Shown one piece after another: positions 9,660 to 22,203 of a stretch of 64,000 nt of DNA; within the stretch, counting starts at the first letter, position 1, and each line of letters begins with the position of its first letter. A model generated the notes under the pieces. The model was not told where the DNA came from and did no database searches. It saw only the letters and a list, made by a program, of their open reading frames with translations. Both the position numbers and the translations under genes were made by a program. Origin of the DNA: Rhinopithecus roxellana (lineage: Eukaryota; Chordata; Mammalia; Primates; Cercopithecidae); assembly GCF_007565055.1 (NCBI RefSeq), contig NC_044554.1, positions 138,197,463 to 138,261,462 on the forward strand, given 5' to 3'.

Positions 9660-12600
9660 TAAAAATGTTGAATTGCCACTATCAGGAAGGCATGAATATT
9701 ATTTCTTAAACTTTTCTAGTGTTTGAAATTGGGCAAATAAAACTAAAATTCTACATTAGTACTTGAGAAAAAGAGGTGAAGTCTACTTCAGTTTAGAATG
9801 GTAAATAGGGTTAGTATTGGATGAGTCATAAAAGAGAATAAATCAGTATTTTGGAATGCTGTAAAAAGCAACAGGCTAAATAAGGTGGTGAAACAGGAAT
9901 TATAAACTGCTGGAGGATGACAAATAGACAATAAGCATCTTAGGGTGGGAGTAGAAGAAGGGACCAAGAGGCTGAAAGGTGAGGTAAAAGAGAGGAGAGA
10001 AGGCAATATTGACCATTTTGCCTGGGTCCTTTGGAAAAGCTGCTGATGGTGGGATCCACACTGGTCTCAGCTGTGGTGCACTGTGGTGTACATGGTGCAT
10101 GATGGATGCTTGACCTGGTAAGTAAATATGGAACAACATAATTCCTTCTTTGAAGTATCACTGCCCCTTAGTCAAGGGAGCATATTTTAATCCGTATGAC
10201 TGGAACATAGATAACTGAGGAAGGAGGTGTCTAACCATAATAAATTTAAGAGGCTCCTTAGAAAAAAGGGGGGGAAAACATAAATTAACAAGCAAACTTT
10301 GAACATCAGAAGCGCTGACATGGACAACCTCAAACTTGAAAGGCAACCAAATTTACTATAGGCACAATATGATAGCATCATACATTATTAGGTGTCTTTT
10401 ACTCATGCATAGCCCTACTTTGTAAACAAATCTACCATATATTGATCTCTATTTCTGAAAGTGATCAAAAGGCCCACTTTCCTACAGCAATCACTGATCC
10501 TCTGTTTAGAAATACATACTCTAAAATTTATTGAGGTTCTGTGGTGCAATAAGCATGACTGTCCTAAAATGACATTGAGAGCTCACCGTTGGTGGCCTGG
10601 ACACTGAGAAAATTAGAATTTGGGTCTGCTACCAACTCCTAGTGGTAAGGCTGTTTTCAAACTCAACCTATCACTGAATTGTTAGCCCTTTCCCCTGAAA
10701 AAGAGGAATGCAACTTCACACAGATTCCCAAAGTCACCAGGTACCAATAGACAACTTTCCCAAACAACACCTCCACGAACAGCTGGTATCCAAACTCAGT
10801 AAAGATGGTGCCCAGATAACCTGTTAGTCAGTCTGTTCTGCCTGTCTTCTTCCATTGATAAAATTGCTCTCAGGCTTGCTCTGTGATAAAGGAGAATGAC
10901 AAGAGGAGGAATTCTTACCACCCAAAATGTTCACCCACCATGTGTCCAACAGAGTGTCCTGGGCCTGGTCATTTACCCAGGGGATATTAAAAGGATTGGA
11001 CCTCACAAATGCACTTATTTTTTTCCTTATCTTTCGTTGTAAATTTGTTACCCATGAAAGTCTATTCCCTATCCCATACTGTGTGACATGACAGATGGTG
11101 GCCACAAAGTGGCTGCTTTGCACAGCTGTTTCAAGGATAAACTCAGGCATGTTCAATCTCCAGTGTCCAGTCTTAAAGCCCCTCACCTTCCCAACAGGTT
11201 TCCAAAAGGTGCCAGCTCATTTCCCACTGCCAGTTCTCTTATTGTGCTGATATGTGATTAATATGGCTTTATGGATCTGAATTTATGTAAATATGTTATT
11301 TTATTATCCTCTCACCTTTCTTATGCTTCAATTCTTATCTAGTTGTGTTGGTTATTTCCAGTTTGGAAATCCTCTTTGGTAGAGAAAGAGACAAAATAGG
11401 AGTTAGACTGTTTAGCTACATTATGGCATTAGTTGATATTATTTATTCTTCCCAAGTAAAGAAAGTCTCTTGTTTTTATTTTCTTTTTCTGAACATTATT
11501 TAAAGCCTATATTACTTCTTTTTCAACTTATAGAAAAAAGTTGCAATTATCTGTTATATGAAAAAATTATTACCATAGTAAATTTTAAGTTATTTCATTT
11601 GTACAAATATATGTACTTTAAATAACTTACTCAAAAGCGTTCATGTTCCTTAATGCCTAGAAATACAGAAATCAGAGTGTTGAGGTTTTCATTTGCCACA
11701 ACTTGTTGCGTTCCCAAATATGTGGAGCTGAGAAACTCAAAATTTCTAACTCTAAACTTCTAATTTGGAAATTCAGAAATACACATTCAGAATTACCTAC
11801 CAAAGAGGAAAGTTTTGGATGGTTCTACATATAATTGAAGTCAGTTGACTACAAAATAATGTTTCCATATAAGAAAATTCCAAGAATGCATTCATGAGAG
11901 CATTAAAGAAAATTCCAGAATGTTGCTTATGCTGTTCATCTATCCAAACTCCTTTACCTTCTTCTTCCCTTTTATTAAGTACTCTACTGTCATCAAGGGT
12001 TAGTAATGTTCTCAGATGCTCTAAGAAATATTTGGAGACATTCTCAAGCTTCAGAGACCTTCCTCTCACTAATTTCTCATGGGAGTAACTGTCAGGACAA
12101 ATCACTTGGCATTTAGCACCTTATCTCATGATGTATTCTTATAGGTTTGTATCTTTTCTAGCCAATTACTTATAATTTACTTGAAATCTGGAGTCATAAT
12201 CTATTTTTGTACCCCAAACAACTAACAATAGTGAACTAAACATAAGTAGGTATTTGTATATATGCTTTTGATAAAGAAACATATGTATCTCTACGCAAAA
12301 AACAATGAGGCATAAATCAGATAGCATAAAGATAGGTTAATTTTATTTCCAAAACTATAAGAGATTTGGTCAATTCAACTTTACTGATGTTTTCATTAGA
12401 AAGAAAAAAAAACCTTAAAATTGAACATCAGGGAAAATAATACAGAAAAAATGTATTTTGGTTTCTCAGTTTATAAACTAGGACAAAATTATAAGTAATG
12501 CACTGCCACCTGGTGGCAAACATTCGCTTTAAATGACATGAACAGTTAAAGGAAAGACTCCAGCCACTATGGATCTTTGTCTAGGAAATTTTATATTCCG

Positions 12601-13133
12601 TTAGAAAAATATTAGAAGAGAAATTAACACCCATATCTTAGGAGATTTTGGACCAAAGAAGAGTAAATAACTAGCCCAAATCAAATAAACTGTAAAAAAA
12701 AAAATGTCAAAATTATATATGGGATTTATGAGATAATTGGAAACTTGAATTGTGGATATTCAATAATACCAATGAATTGATGTTCATTTTTTTAGATGTC
12801 ATAATGGTGCTATGTTTTAAAAATAAAAGTGTTCTTATCTTTTGGGGGTAACATTCTGATATAATTACTGATAAAATATTGTGATGCTTCAAAACAATAT
12901 GGGAAGGGAGAAAATTTGGAGATATATTTGAGGCAAGTGTGTGAAACAGGATTAGCTATAAAAGGTAATTTTTTAAACTGGATGATGGTTACATGGGGGA
13001 TTCATTACCAATGTCTACTTTTGTATATATTTGAATTTTTCTATTTTAAAAAGTCTTTTTTTAACTTACCAAGAGATATGTATCTATTGAGTGTAGGATT
13101 TGATTAACCAAAAGAAGGAGGAATTTTCCCCAT
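9660..13133. other. 3.5 kb without a supportable gene
   Basis: No gene and no repeat I can confidently name. The stretch 9990-11230 is less AT-rich and could be an eroded LTR or older repeat. It contains a 120-codon minus-strand frame (10824-11186) with no domain, signal or family resemblance. A palindromic GCCACCTGGTGGC at 12505-12517 resembles a CTCF or E-box-type site, but one core position deviates. Confidence 0.4.
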
Positions 13134-13147
13134 AAATTATGTAGCAG

Positions 13148-13290
13148 AGGCTGAGCGTGGCAGCTCACACCTGTAATCCCACCAATTTGGGAGGCCAAGG
13201 TGAGAGGATTTCTTGAAGCCAGGTGTTTGAGACCAGCCTGGGTGACAGAGCATGACTGTGTTTCTGAAAAAAAGAAAAAGGAAACAAAAA
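13148..13290 (+). mobile_element. Short Alu, internally deleted
   Basis: Alu left-arm start ('ggctgagcgtggcagctcac') runs to 'gagaccagcctggg' and then jumps directly to the right-arm end 'tgacagagcatgactgtg', skipping the middle. Partial flanking repeats 'aaattatgt' lie at about 13134 and 13294. Confidence 0.8.
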
Positions 13291-13299
13291 GAAAATTAT

Positions 13300-15289
13300 G
13301 TTACAGAAATCTGTAGGTTGAGCCATAGATTACAAAGAACTTGTAATCTTTGTTTGTTTTAAGAAATATCCTTTGAAGAAATTAAGTCAACCTTCTTAAG
13401 CCCCAGGTGAAAACTGCCTCTCAGAATCACGTAATATATCAAATATCAAACTCATATAGCTTTATAAAGCCGATAACTAAACAGTTACGAAAGGTGAGTT
13501 GTCAGGACCTACTTAGTAAAACTGAATTGGAGTTCAGTTATTCATATGCTCTCTTTCTGTGTATTTATTGAGTATTGAGCTTCTTGTGCTGATTTTCAAC
13601 CTTTGGAAATAAAAGCGTGAGATTTATTGCTTTGTTGCTAGGTTTTAGGCAACAACCAGAGGCCCTAGTTTTACTTTTCTTTTTCTACTCTGACTTGAGT
13701 CTGGTAGAAATTTAATTCTGTTTCTTAGCAACCCAGATGAGCAAAACTTAAATGTACTTTGACTTCTTTTGTAAAGCAAAGGATAATGTTTCCCTTAAAA
13801 ACTGTTAGTCTCTCTTGGCTTTACAGAAAAGATTTGCTGAGATATATTACTCTAAAACTTTTATGAAAAGCTATCTTTCAAACGGTAAGTGAAGTAACTG
13901 GTTTTCTAATGAATGCTCCTGCCTTTTGTTTTTATTTTGAATTCTTCTTGTTTGTCAAACTGACTAGCTCTTTTGAGCCTATATGTTTTATATGTTAAGG
14001 TATATAAGATGAATTCACTTATGAGAAAAGCAATTCATTTATCCATGATATAATAAATGAATAAGAAATTATGAAAATTATATTAAGAAAGAGAAAGCCC
14101 TGCTAAAAGACAGTGTTGAATTTCCCTTCATACAAGTTTACAAATGAGCATGAATTTGTGGTCTAAAAAGTTTACCGTGATCACGATAGCAGATTATATT
14201 ACTTTTTTTGTATTGACAATTCATTAAGTTATCAAGTGTATCTGTATCTATTTATTTACCTGTCTATAGCTACCTGTCTATCTACCTCCCAGATTTAATG
14301 TTATAAAATTAAACTCAGATATGTAGGCAAAGGAACTTTAAATTTGCATATATTTACTAACTAAAGAAATGTATTTATTTTTCTATTAGCAAATTTAAAA
14401 GCAGATAACAAAAATATTTAGTGACTTTCCTGGAGAAAATATTTGAGGAAGAAATTCAAATGAATGTTTTTTGCATTGTCACTATTATGGTGAAGTTTTT
14501 CATTAATTAGAAAAAAATATTTTTAGATGTTTGGATTTTACATACAGTTTTCAAAACGTGAATGTAATTTTCACAATTTGGCAAACATAGTTATTATGAT
14601 TGAAATATATAAAATTTGCATTTTTGTAAGGTTGAAAATGGTTGAATAGCAATTTCACACAACTCAATCTAAAACATGCAGAATTATGCACAGAATTTGT
14701 AGAGACAGAAATCCTTGTCTTAATGATTTTATAATCTAATTAGGAGTTGACATAAATAAATCGTCCAGGTACAAGTCAAAATGAAGATTTGAATTCATTG
14801 TTGTATTCAGAAACAGAAAACATAAATCCTGATACAGAGATTTGAAAATGCTTTGATTGGAGGCAGCGTTTAAACTGATCCTTGAGGTATAAATATACTA
14901 TCTTAGGTGTAGAATAAATCTGCTTATTGAATGCAGATAAAGTCATTCTTTTATTTTCAATGAAACTTCTTGGACAACATATAGCTTTTTAAAAGCAACA
15001 TTTACTATTAAATCTTTAAATAAGAATATTACTAATTTATTTTTTCCTTAATTTTTCATATTTCATAACTTTGTATTTCTCTAATCTTTAGTTTTTCCAT
15101 ATAAAATGAAAACTATGGTGCACTATTCCATTACAGTCTTCAATTATTCAACTAGACCTCCAGTTGATTTATTTCTGCTTAGGAACTACAAAGACATATG
15201 TGATTTTGTGATTTATATGTAATAGAAGCTTAATTTTACATACATATTATTCAAAAGGATAATATGTTATAATAAATGTGTAATATAAG
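13300..15289. other. No recognisable gene
   Basis: AT-rich DNA with only chance frames. A short 'tatctgtatctattta' and 'ctgtctatctacc' stretch (14238-14288) is a decayed tetranucleotide tract. Confidence 0.4.
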
Positions 15290-15422
15290 GACAAAATAAG
15301 GTATCATACAGAAGTGAAATAAATGTATTCTCTTTTAAAATGTGGCATAGTACATTGAGGCCTTGAATGTACTTGCTTCACTTCAGAACACAATGCAACA
15401 AGCTCAGAAACAGAGATGACTA

Positions 15423-16143
15423 TCAAAACCACAATGAGATACCATCTCACACCAGCTAGAATGGCTGTCATTAACAAGTCAGGAAACAACAGATGCTGGA
15501 GAGGTTGTGGAAAAATAGGAATGCTTTTACACTGTTGGTGGGGGTGTAAATTAGTTCAACCATTGTGGAAGACCGTGTGGCGATTCCTCAAGGGTCTAGA
15601 ACTAGAAATACCATTTGACCCACTGATCCTATTTCTGGTTATATACCCGAAGGATTATAAATCGTGCTACTATAAAGACACATACACATATACGTTTATT
15701 ATGGCACTATTCACGATAGCAAAGACTTGGAACCAACCCAAATGTCCATCAATGATAGACTGGATTAAGAAAAGGTGGCACATATACACCATGAAATACT
15801 ATGCAGCCATAAAAAAGGATGAGTTCATATCCTTTGCAGGGACATGGATGCAGCTGGAAACCATCATTCTCAGCAAACTATCACAAGGACAGAAAACCGA
15901 ACACTACACGTTCTCACTCATAGGTCAGAGTTGAACAGTGAGAACACATGGACACAGGGCGGGGAGCATCACACACTGGGGCCTGTCAGGGGGTGGGAGG
16001 CTGGGGGAGGGATAGCATTAGGAGAAATACCTAATGTAAATGTCGAGTTGATGGGTACAGCTAACCAACATGGCTCATGTATACTTATGTAACAAACCTG
16101 CACATTGTGGACATGTACCCTAGAACTTAAAGTAAAAATAAAA
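15423..16143 (+). mobile_element. L1PA-type LINE-1, 5'-truncated 3' end
   Basis: Carries the last part of L1 ORF2 (a frame at 15416-15934 ending in the typical MKYYAAIKKDEF...ILSKLSQGQ stretch), the G-rich 3' UTR and a short A-rich tail. The direct repeat agaaacagagatgacta at 15406-15422 and 16144-16160 is an exact 17-bp target-site duplication. The insertion splits the PSIP1 pseudogene, so it is younger than that copy. Confidence 0.95.
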
Positions 16144-16377
16144 AGAAACAGAGATGACTACTGCACTGAAAAACTACAGCAATTCCAAGTTTGTCAGTTT
16201 ATCATGGAAAAGTCTACAATGTTGTATAACAAGTTTAAGAACATGTTTTTGGTTGGTGAAGGAGATTCCATGATCACACAAAGTGCTGAATAAATTTCTT
16301 GCTGAACAAAGACAACATGAGGAAGCAAATAAAACCAAAGATTAAGGGAAGAAAGGGCCAAACAAAAGCTAGAAAAG

Positions 16378-16656
16378 GGCTGGGTGTGGTGTCTCACTCC
16401 TGTAATTCCAGCACTTTGGGAAGCTGAGACGGGCAGTTCATGAGGTCAAGAGATCGAGACCATCCTGGCCAACACGGTGAAACCCCGTCTCTACTAAAAA
16501 CACAAAAAATTAACTGGGCGTGGTGGCACACACCTGTAGTCCCAGCTACTCGGGAGGCTGAGGCAGGAGAATCGCTTGAACCCAGGAGGCGGAGGTTGCA
16601 GTGAGCTGAGATTGTGCCACTGAACCACTCCAGCCTGGTGACAGAATGAGACTCCA

Positions 16657-16689
<33 letters not shown>
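16378..16689 (+). mobile_element. Alu (AluS-like) inside the PSIP1 pseudogene
   Basis: Full-length Alu with a roughly 28-base A tail. 'gctagaaaa' before it and 'tctagaaaag' after it are the target-site duplication. It interrupts the pseudogene in the lysine-rich tail region. Confidence 0.93.
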
Positions 16690-16693
<4 letters not shown>

Positions 16694-16920
16694 AGAAAAG
16701 AAACAGATACAAGGACTCTAAGTGGAGGATTTGATGCTCGAGACAGTAATTAACCACAACACAATGGAGAGAGCAATGAAGAAAGCACGCAACCATGAGG
16801 CCAGCACTAAGAAACAGCCATCCAGTGATGAGAGAAAGACGGAAATATCTCTGATGGATTCTACTAGGTTGACATACCTGGAATGTAGAGAGCACTTGAG
16901 AAGTTTGTAAAGTTTTCATT

Positions 16921-18024
16921 TAACATATTTAGACAGCTGAAAGTTTAAAAATTTTTATAAGCATAGGTTTTGATGTTGAAAACTCGTTTTGAGGGAAAAA
17001 TCCCTGTATCTTTGTTTAAAGGTAATTAAATAGTATCACTAACTGTTCCTGTGCAGTAGTAACAGCCACCTTATATAGTAAATGTTGGGCAAAATCCATT
17101 TAGAAAGTGTTAAACTGCATTTCCAGACATGGTTGTAGTGTATTTATAATTAGTACATGTATATTAATGTATAATTGCTAGTAGAACAAAGTTATATTTT
17201 TAAAACTGTGACTTGTAGAAACCTTTCCAGTTTTCCCAAATGCCATGGGTTTTGTGTATAGTTTATACAAATCTTTAATTTTCCAGACTGTCTTTTCAGT
17301 TTGTGGGTTTTGTGAAATTTAAGCATTCTTATGTTAGACAATATGTTACAAAAAGTACTCACTCTCTTCTTTTATCAAAAGTTAATTTTAATCTCAGTAT
17401 ACATCATGCTACATTCTCCGTCTTCTTTGAAATAATGTGTGGTCTGTATACCTTTTTGTATGACAACTATTAAAAGATAACCAACTGGCATGAACTGACT
17501 GAGAATTCTAAGTATAAAACTCAAGTTCATTTTTGAGGGTCATTTAGTTTTGCGACAGGGCATTCGGTGAAGTCTTGTGACTTCCCTGCAGACAACAGGT
17601 TGAGTATATATAGGAATGAATCTGGCTTTAGGTCTCAGTCATTTGAGATCTTTTATTGGTAGCCACAAGTAACTAAAACTGAAAACTAAGCTTATTTTTG
17701 AGAAATGGCTCAAGTTTCTGGTTTTTTCTTTTTTTAAGTTGTATTCATTAAGGAAGTCACTAGATAGCATTTCACTGGAAAAAAAAATCAGTCCATGATG
17801 CTTATGTGGTAAATATAAGAAAATGCTATGTAAGGAAACTAATCTATTTGAAAACATGGTTCTATTAGAAGAAAAATTTTAATTTCATTTCTGTATCATA
17901 CACATGGAAGAATTGCAAAAATACAAGCATGAGTTTCTCCAATGTACTTTGATAGTTTGTATATTGGCATCTATGGACTAAATCAGGGTGAAACCAATGT
18001 TAATACAAAATTTAAGGGTATGTT
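16921..18024 (+). other. Possible 3' UTR continuation of the PSIP1 pseudogene
   Basis: About 1.1 kb of AT-rich DNA with no other feature follows directly on the pseudogene coding remnant. Its lack of other repeats fits a retained 3' UTR. I cannot confirm this without aligning to the PSIP1 mRNA. Confidence 0.35.
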
Positions 18025-18032
18025 AACTAAAG

Positions 18033-18509
18033 CAGGGGCCCCCAACCCAAACCAGGCCACACAACAGGAGGTGAACGGCGGGCCAGAGAGCAAAGCTTCA
18101 TCTGTATTTACAGTCACTCCCCATTGTTTCCATTACCGTCTGAGCTCTGCCTCCTGTCAGATCAGTGGTGGCTTTAGAGTCTTACAGGAGCGTGAACCCT
18201 ATTGTGAGCTGCACATGTGCTCCTTATGAGAATCAAATGCCTGATGATCTGTCACTGTCTCCCCTCACCCCCAGATGGGACAGTCTGGTTGAAGGAAAAC
18301 AAGCTCAAGACTCGCACTAATTCTACATTATGGTGACTTGTATAATTATTTCATTACACATTGCAATGTAATAGCAATAGAAATAAAGTGCACAGTAAGT
18401 GTAATGCACTTAAATCACTCTGAAACCACCTCCCCATCCTTCCTCAGTCTGTGGAAAAGTTGTCTCCCACGAAGTCACTCCCTGGTGCCAAAAAGATTGG
18501 GGACTGCTG
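18033..18509 (+). mobile_element. MER1A-like hAT-Charlie DNA transposon
   Basis: Starts 'caggggcccccaaccc' and ends 'ttggggactgctg', matching inverted termini. Contains the family strings 'gaggtgaacggcgggcc', 'tcctgtcagatcagtggtgg' and 'aatcaaatgcctgatgatc'. The 8-bp duplication aactaaag at 18025-18032 and 18510-18517 is exact, as expected for hAT elements. Confidence 0.92.
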
Positions 18510-18517
18510 AACTAAAG

Positions 18518-18789
18518 GATGGTATTTCTAAGATATTTTGACTATTAAGTTGTTTAATACTTTTCAATAAGTAGGATATTTACCATGTTTTGAAACTATA
18601 TGAATGTGGGAAAATGACTTAAGACTAACGTTCAGGTGTGACATTGTATGGTTTGACCCTCTAGGATCATTGTTTTTCTCTACAGATTATAATTTTTGAA
18701 TTATTTCAGTAATTAGGTTTTTGCTTTGGAAAGATCTTACGATGGAACTAGGAATTACTGCTTTGAGAGAACCTGCGTACATACTGGTC
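18518..18789. other. Unassigned gap
   Basis: Short noncoding interval between the MER1A element and the L1 3' end. No feature recognised. Confidence 0.4.
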
Positions 18790-19184
18790 ATTATCTGTTT
18801 CATCCTTAGTACAATTTTAACTTGTACAGATTTATTCTAATTAACCCATAAGGGTCAATGTGTAAACTTGTTTTGATTAATTATACTAAATATTGTTGCT
18901 AAGTATAGTTAACCTAATCTGCTATGAAACATTAGAATTGATTTCTTCCATCCTACTGTATGTTTTTACCCATTAACCAACTTGTCCTCATAACCCCCTC
19001 TTACCCACCCACTCTTCCCAGTCTGTGATATTCATCATTCTATTCTCTATGTCAATGTGATCAAGTTTTTTTAACTCCCACATATGAGTGAGAACATGCA
19101 GTGTTTGTCTTTCTGTGCCTGATTTATTTCGCTTAACATAATGACTTCTATCTCCATCCATGTTACTGCAAAAGACCAGGATTT

Positions 19185-19437
19185 TGTCCAGGCGCAGTGG
19201 CTCTATAATCCCGGTACTTTGGGAGGCCAAGGTGGGTGGATCACCTGAGGTCAGAACAAAAATAAGCCAGGCATGGTGGCGGGCACCTGTAATCCCAGCT
19301 ACTTGGGAGGCTGAGGCATGAGAATCACCTGAACCCGGGAGGCAGAGGTTGCAGTGAGCTGAGACCATGCCATTGCACTCTGGCCTGGGCAACAAGCCCA
19401 AAACTCCATCTCAAAGCAAAACAAAACAAAACGAAAG
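19185..19437 (+). mobile_element. Alu (AluS-like) with internal deletion
   Basis: Begins 'ccaggcgcagtggctc' and lacks about 45 bp after 'cacctgaggtcag'. The tail is (CAAAA)n-like. Flanking 'gaccaggatttt' and 'gacaggattt' are a near-exact target-site duplication within the L1. Confidence 0.88.
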
Positions 19438-19561
19438 ACAGGATTTCATTCTTTATTTTATGGTTGACTGGTATTCTACTGTGTGTGTATATACCACATT
19501 TTTTAAATCTTGTGTTCAATTGGTGGATACAGCTGGATTTTATATCTTTGCTAATTTGGGA

Positions 19562-19795
19562 GTTTTTGTTTTTGTTTTTTGTTTTTTTGTGTGACAGGAT
19601 CTTACTCTGTCACCCAGGCAGGATCATGATTCAGCAGTGGCATGATCATGGCTCACTGCAGCCCCAAACTCCCCAGACTCAGGAGATCTTCCTACCTCAG
19701 CCTCCCGAGTAGCTGGGACGACAGGCACATGCCACCAAGCCTGGCTAATGTAGAGACAGGGTCTCACCATGTTGCCCAGGATTGTCTGAAACTTC
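19562..19795 (-). mobile_element. Alu (AluJ-like), partial
   Basis: Antisense Alu with a T-rich head and diagnostic 'gctcactgcagcccc', 'cctcagcctcccgagtagctgg' type strings. Part of the right arm is missing. Inserted in the same L1. Confidence 0.82.
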
Positions 19796-20514
19796 TTTTC
19801 TTTTGGAAAAATATTCCACAGTGGGATTTCTGGATATTATGGTAGTTCTGTTTTTACTTTTTTGAGAAATCTCCATACTGTAGTGACTGTACTAATTTAC
19901 ATTCTCACCAACAGTGTATACATAGTTTCCTTTTTTCTACACCCTTGCCAGCATATGTTATTTTTTGTCTTGGAAAATAGCCATTCTAACTGTGGTGGTT
20001 TTGATTTGCTTTTCTATGTGATTAGTCATTTAGAGCAATTTTTCATATATCTGTTGGTCTTTTGTATGCCTTCTCTTAAGAACTGTTTATTCTTGTGCTT
20101 TGTCCACTTTTTACTAGGATTGTTTGCGGTTTTTGCTGTTGAGCTGTTTAAGTTCCTTGTATATGTTGGATATTAGTTCTCTGTTGGATGATTAGTTGGC
20201 ACATATTCTCTTCTATTCCACAAATTGTCCCATCACTCTGTTGTTTATTTTGCTGTGCAGAGTCTTTTAGTTGAGCATAGTCCCATTTGTCTATTTTTGT
20301 TTTTATTGGTTATGCTTTTGAGGTTTTAGCTATAAAATCTTTGCCTAAACCAATGTCCTGAGGAGCTTTCCCTATGTTTTTTGTAGTAGTTTTATAATAT
20401 CAGGTTTTATGTTAAAGTCTTTAATCCATCTTGAGTTGTTTTTTGTATATGGTGAGAAATAGGGTTCCAATTTCATTCTCCTGCATGTGGTTATCCAGTT
20501 ATATGGTTATATGG

Positions 20515-20795
20515 TTATTTATATATATATAGGGGATCTTTTTGCTCAGTATCATATATATAATATATTATATATTATATTATATATAACATATAGTATA
20601 TATGTTATATTATATATAATATATATTTATATATTACATATCATATATATTATATATTATATATATTTATATTTACATATAGTATATATTATATATTGGG
20701 ATCTTTTTGCCCATATATAACCATATATATTATTACATATAAACATATATATTATTATATGTATTATATACAACCATATATATTATATATATAAA
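20515..20795. repeat. AT-rich (TATA)n low-complexity tract
   Basis: About 280 bp composed almost wholly of TATA/ATAT units, with two copies of a 'gggatctttttgc' string (20533 and 20698). It sits exactly at the junction between the two opposite halves of the L1. Confidence 0.95.
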
Positions 20796-21084
20796 AAACC
20801 ATGAAAGATCCCAAATTGCCAAAGTAATACTGAGCAAAAAGGACAAAGTTGTAAACATCACACTACCTATCTTCAAAACATATTGCAAACCTAGAGTAAT
20901 CAAAACAGCATGGTATTGGTATAAAAATTGATGCATATACCACAGGTACAGAATAGAGAATCCAGAAATAAATCCACATATTTACATTTAACTTATCTTC
21001 CTCAAAGCCACCAAGAACCTACATTGGGGAAGAAAAACCCTCTTCAATACATAGTTGAAAAACTGGATAACCACATGCAGAGTT
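20796..21084 (+). mobile_element. L1M ORF2 segment, inverted partner of 18790-20505
   Basis: Sense-strand ORF2 sequence ('gtaatcaaaacagcatggta', 'gaaataaatccacatattta') that ends at 'aaactggataaccacatgca'. This is the L1 position where the antisense half begins. That is the arrangement made by twin priming. Confidence 0.82.
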
Positions 21085-22043
21085 TTTCTCTGCTATGTTT
21101 CAGAAACAATGAACACTGACTGATACACATGTCAAAGTCTTCAAAGCGCATTAAGTTTAATCTTAAAGTGGAAGGTTTAATTAAGGGCAGGCTGTACTAA
21201 GGTTAGACATACCATCAGCCAAATACACCAGTGGTCATTGACCTCTTAAACTTTCCAGTCTTGCACTGATCGTCACCTCCACAGCAAATATCTGATGAAA
21301 TCTTTTCTTATCCAAGTGTAAAGACTTTTTTTTTAGCCCAGCATCTTATTTTTTGTTATTTAGTTTTCCACAATATTTAGATGAGCATTTATGTGAATGA
21401 CTGAATAGATTTGCACTGTGTCGTTATCTAAACATGAAAACAGGATCAGTAACTTTTCTTGGATTTGGGCTCGCTATTGATAAACCCTCTAGAATACATA
21501 GTTTTAAGCATTGTCTATGCAGGTGATTGGCAATAGTTAGATGAATTTATGAGGAATACTGTAGAAAGAGTCTCTGAATTCTCTGATTGAACTCAGGCCT
21601 CCTTGATCCCACAATTAAAATATTAGCATAAGCATGGTATTGTCATTTTTGCTTAAATTTTATTCTCATTTTTTATGTAAAATTATATTGTCTTGGAGAT
21701 AGCAAGGATGAGCAATAATCCTCCATTTAAGTGTCCATAAAATTATAAATTTAATCCTGCAAAACCAACTAAAATGTATTTCATTTGCATTGGACTTTTC
21801 CTACCACCATTCCAAGGATTAGTGTCATGCTCATGCTGAAGAAAATAAAATAATTTGCAGTTATTTATTGATTTCTCATCATTTATGTCATGTTGTCCTG
21901 AGGTTGGATCTAAACTTTGAGTTCCTAATCATTGCTCAGATTGTGTGGCCTCATAAGATTGTGTATAATAAGTAAACAAGCATGTGTACACTTGTTAACT
22001 TGACGAGTTTCTGTATGTCACACTTTAAGCCTTTTTAAAAATA
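21085..22043. other. No recognisable feature
   Basis: AT-rich noncoding DNA with no long frame and no repeat that I can name. Confidence 0.4.
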
Positions 22044-22044
22044 A

Positions 22045-22200
22045 AGTGCTGGGCTATGCTTGGTGGCTCATGCCTGTAATCTAAGCACTTTGGGAGGCTG
22101 AGGCAGGAGGTTCGCTGGAACCCAGAAATTCGAAATCAGCCTGGGAAACATAGAGACCTCATCTCTTTCAAAAAATTTAATAGTAATTATATGGAAAAAA
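22045..22200 (+). mobile_element. Alu left monomer (FLAM-like)
   Basis: A single Alu-like arm ('ggtggctcatgcctgtaatc', 'gcactttgggaggctgaggc', 'cagcctgggaaacatag') ends in an A-rich tail. Flanking 'aaagtgctgg' and 'taagtgctgg' are the duplicated target. Confidence 0.8.
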
Positions 22201-22203
22201 AAA

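Larger units (their letters stand above)
15290..16920 (+). pseudogene. PSIP1: PSIP1 (LEDGF/p75) processed pseudogene, C-terminal part
   Basis: The two flanks of the L1 at 15423 join into the integrase-binding-domain region of PSIP1, a chromatin-tethering coactivator. The left part encodes IEAL..LASLQ.TMQQAQK (15353-15410). The right part contains IMEKSTMLYNKFKNMFLVGE (from about 16201), then GDSMITQ, then a frameshifted LAEQRQHEEANKTKD block. After the Alu come blocks matching the acidic tail: HEASTKKQPSSDERKTEISL (from about 16796), DST and a mutated stop region. No introns are present where PSIP1 has several, so it arose by retrotransposition. Frameshifts, in-frame stops and two insertions make it nonfunctional. 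The 5' edge is approximate because the match fades before 15290. The 3' UTR probably continues past 16920. Confidence 0.9.
18790..20505 (-). mobile_element. L1M-type LINE-1, 3' part (antisense)
   Basis: Reads as the reverse complement of L1 3' UTR and late ORF2. Markers include 'cacatatgagtgagaacatg', 'ctccatccatgttactgc', 'attctcaccaacagtgt' and 'tgcatgtggttatccagtt' at its right edge. Interrupted by two Alus (19185 and 19562). Together with 20796-21084 it forms one L1 with an inverted 5' segment. Confidence 0.85.

Noticed and set aside
10824..11186. 120-codon minus-strand frame
   Set aside because: No family resemblance, no signal or domain, and no supporting context. Treated as a chance frame.
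12505..12517. GCCACCTGGTGGC considered as a CTCF site
   Set aside because: One core position deviates and it is a simple palindrome. It was not strong enough to list as a feature.
20515..20795. Considered as an origin or matrix-attachment region because of its extreme AT content
   Set aside because: It is simple TATA expansion at an L1 inversion junction. Nothing else supports such a role.
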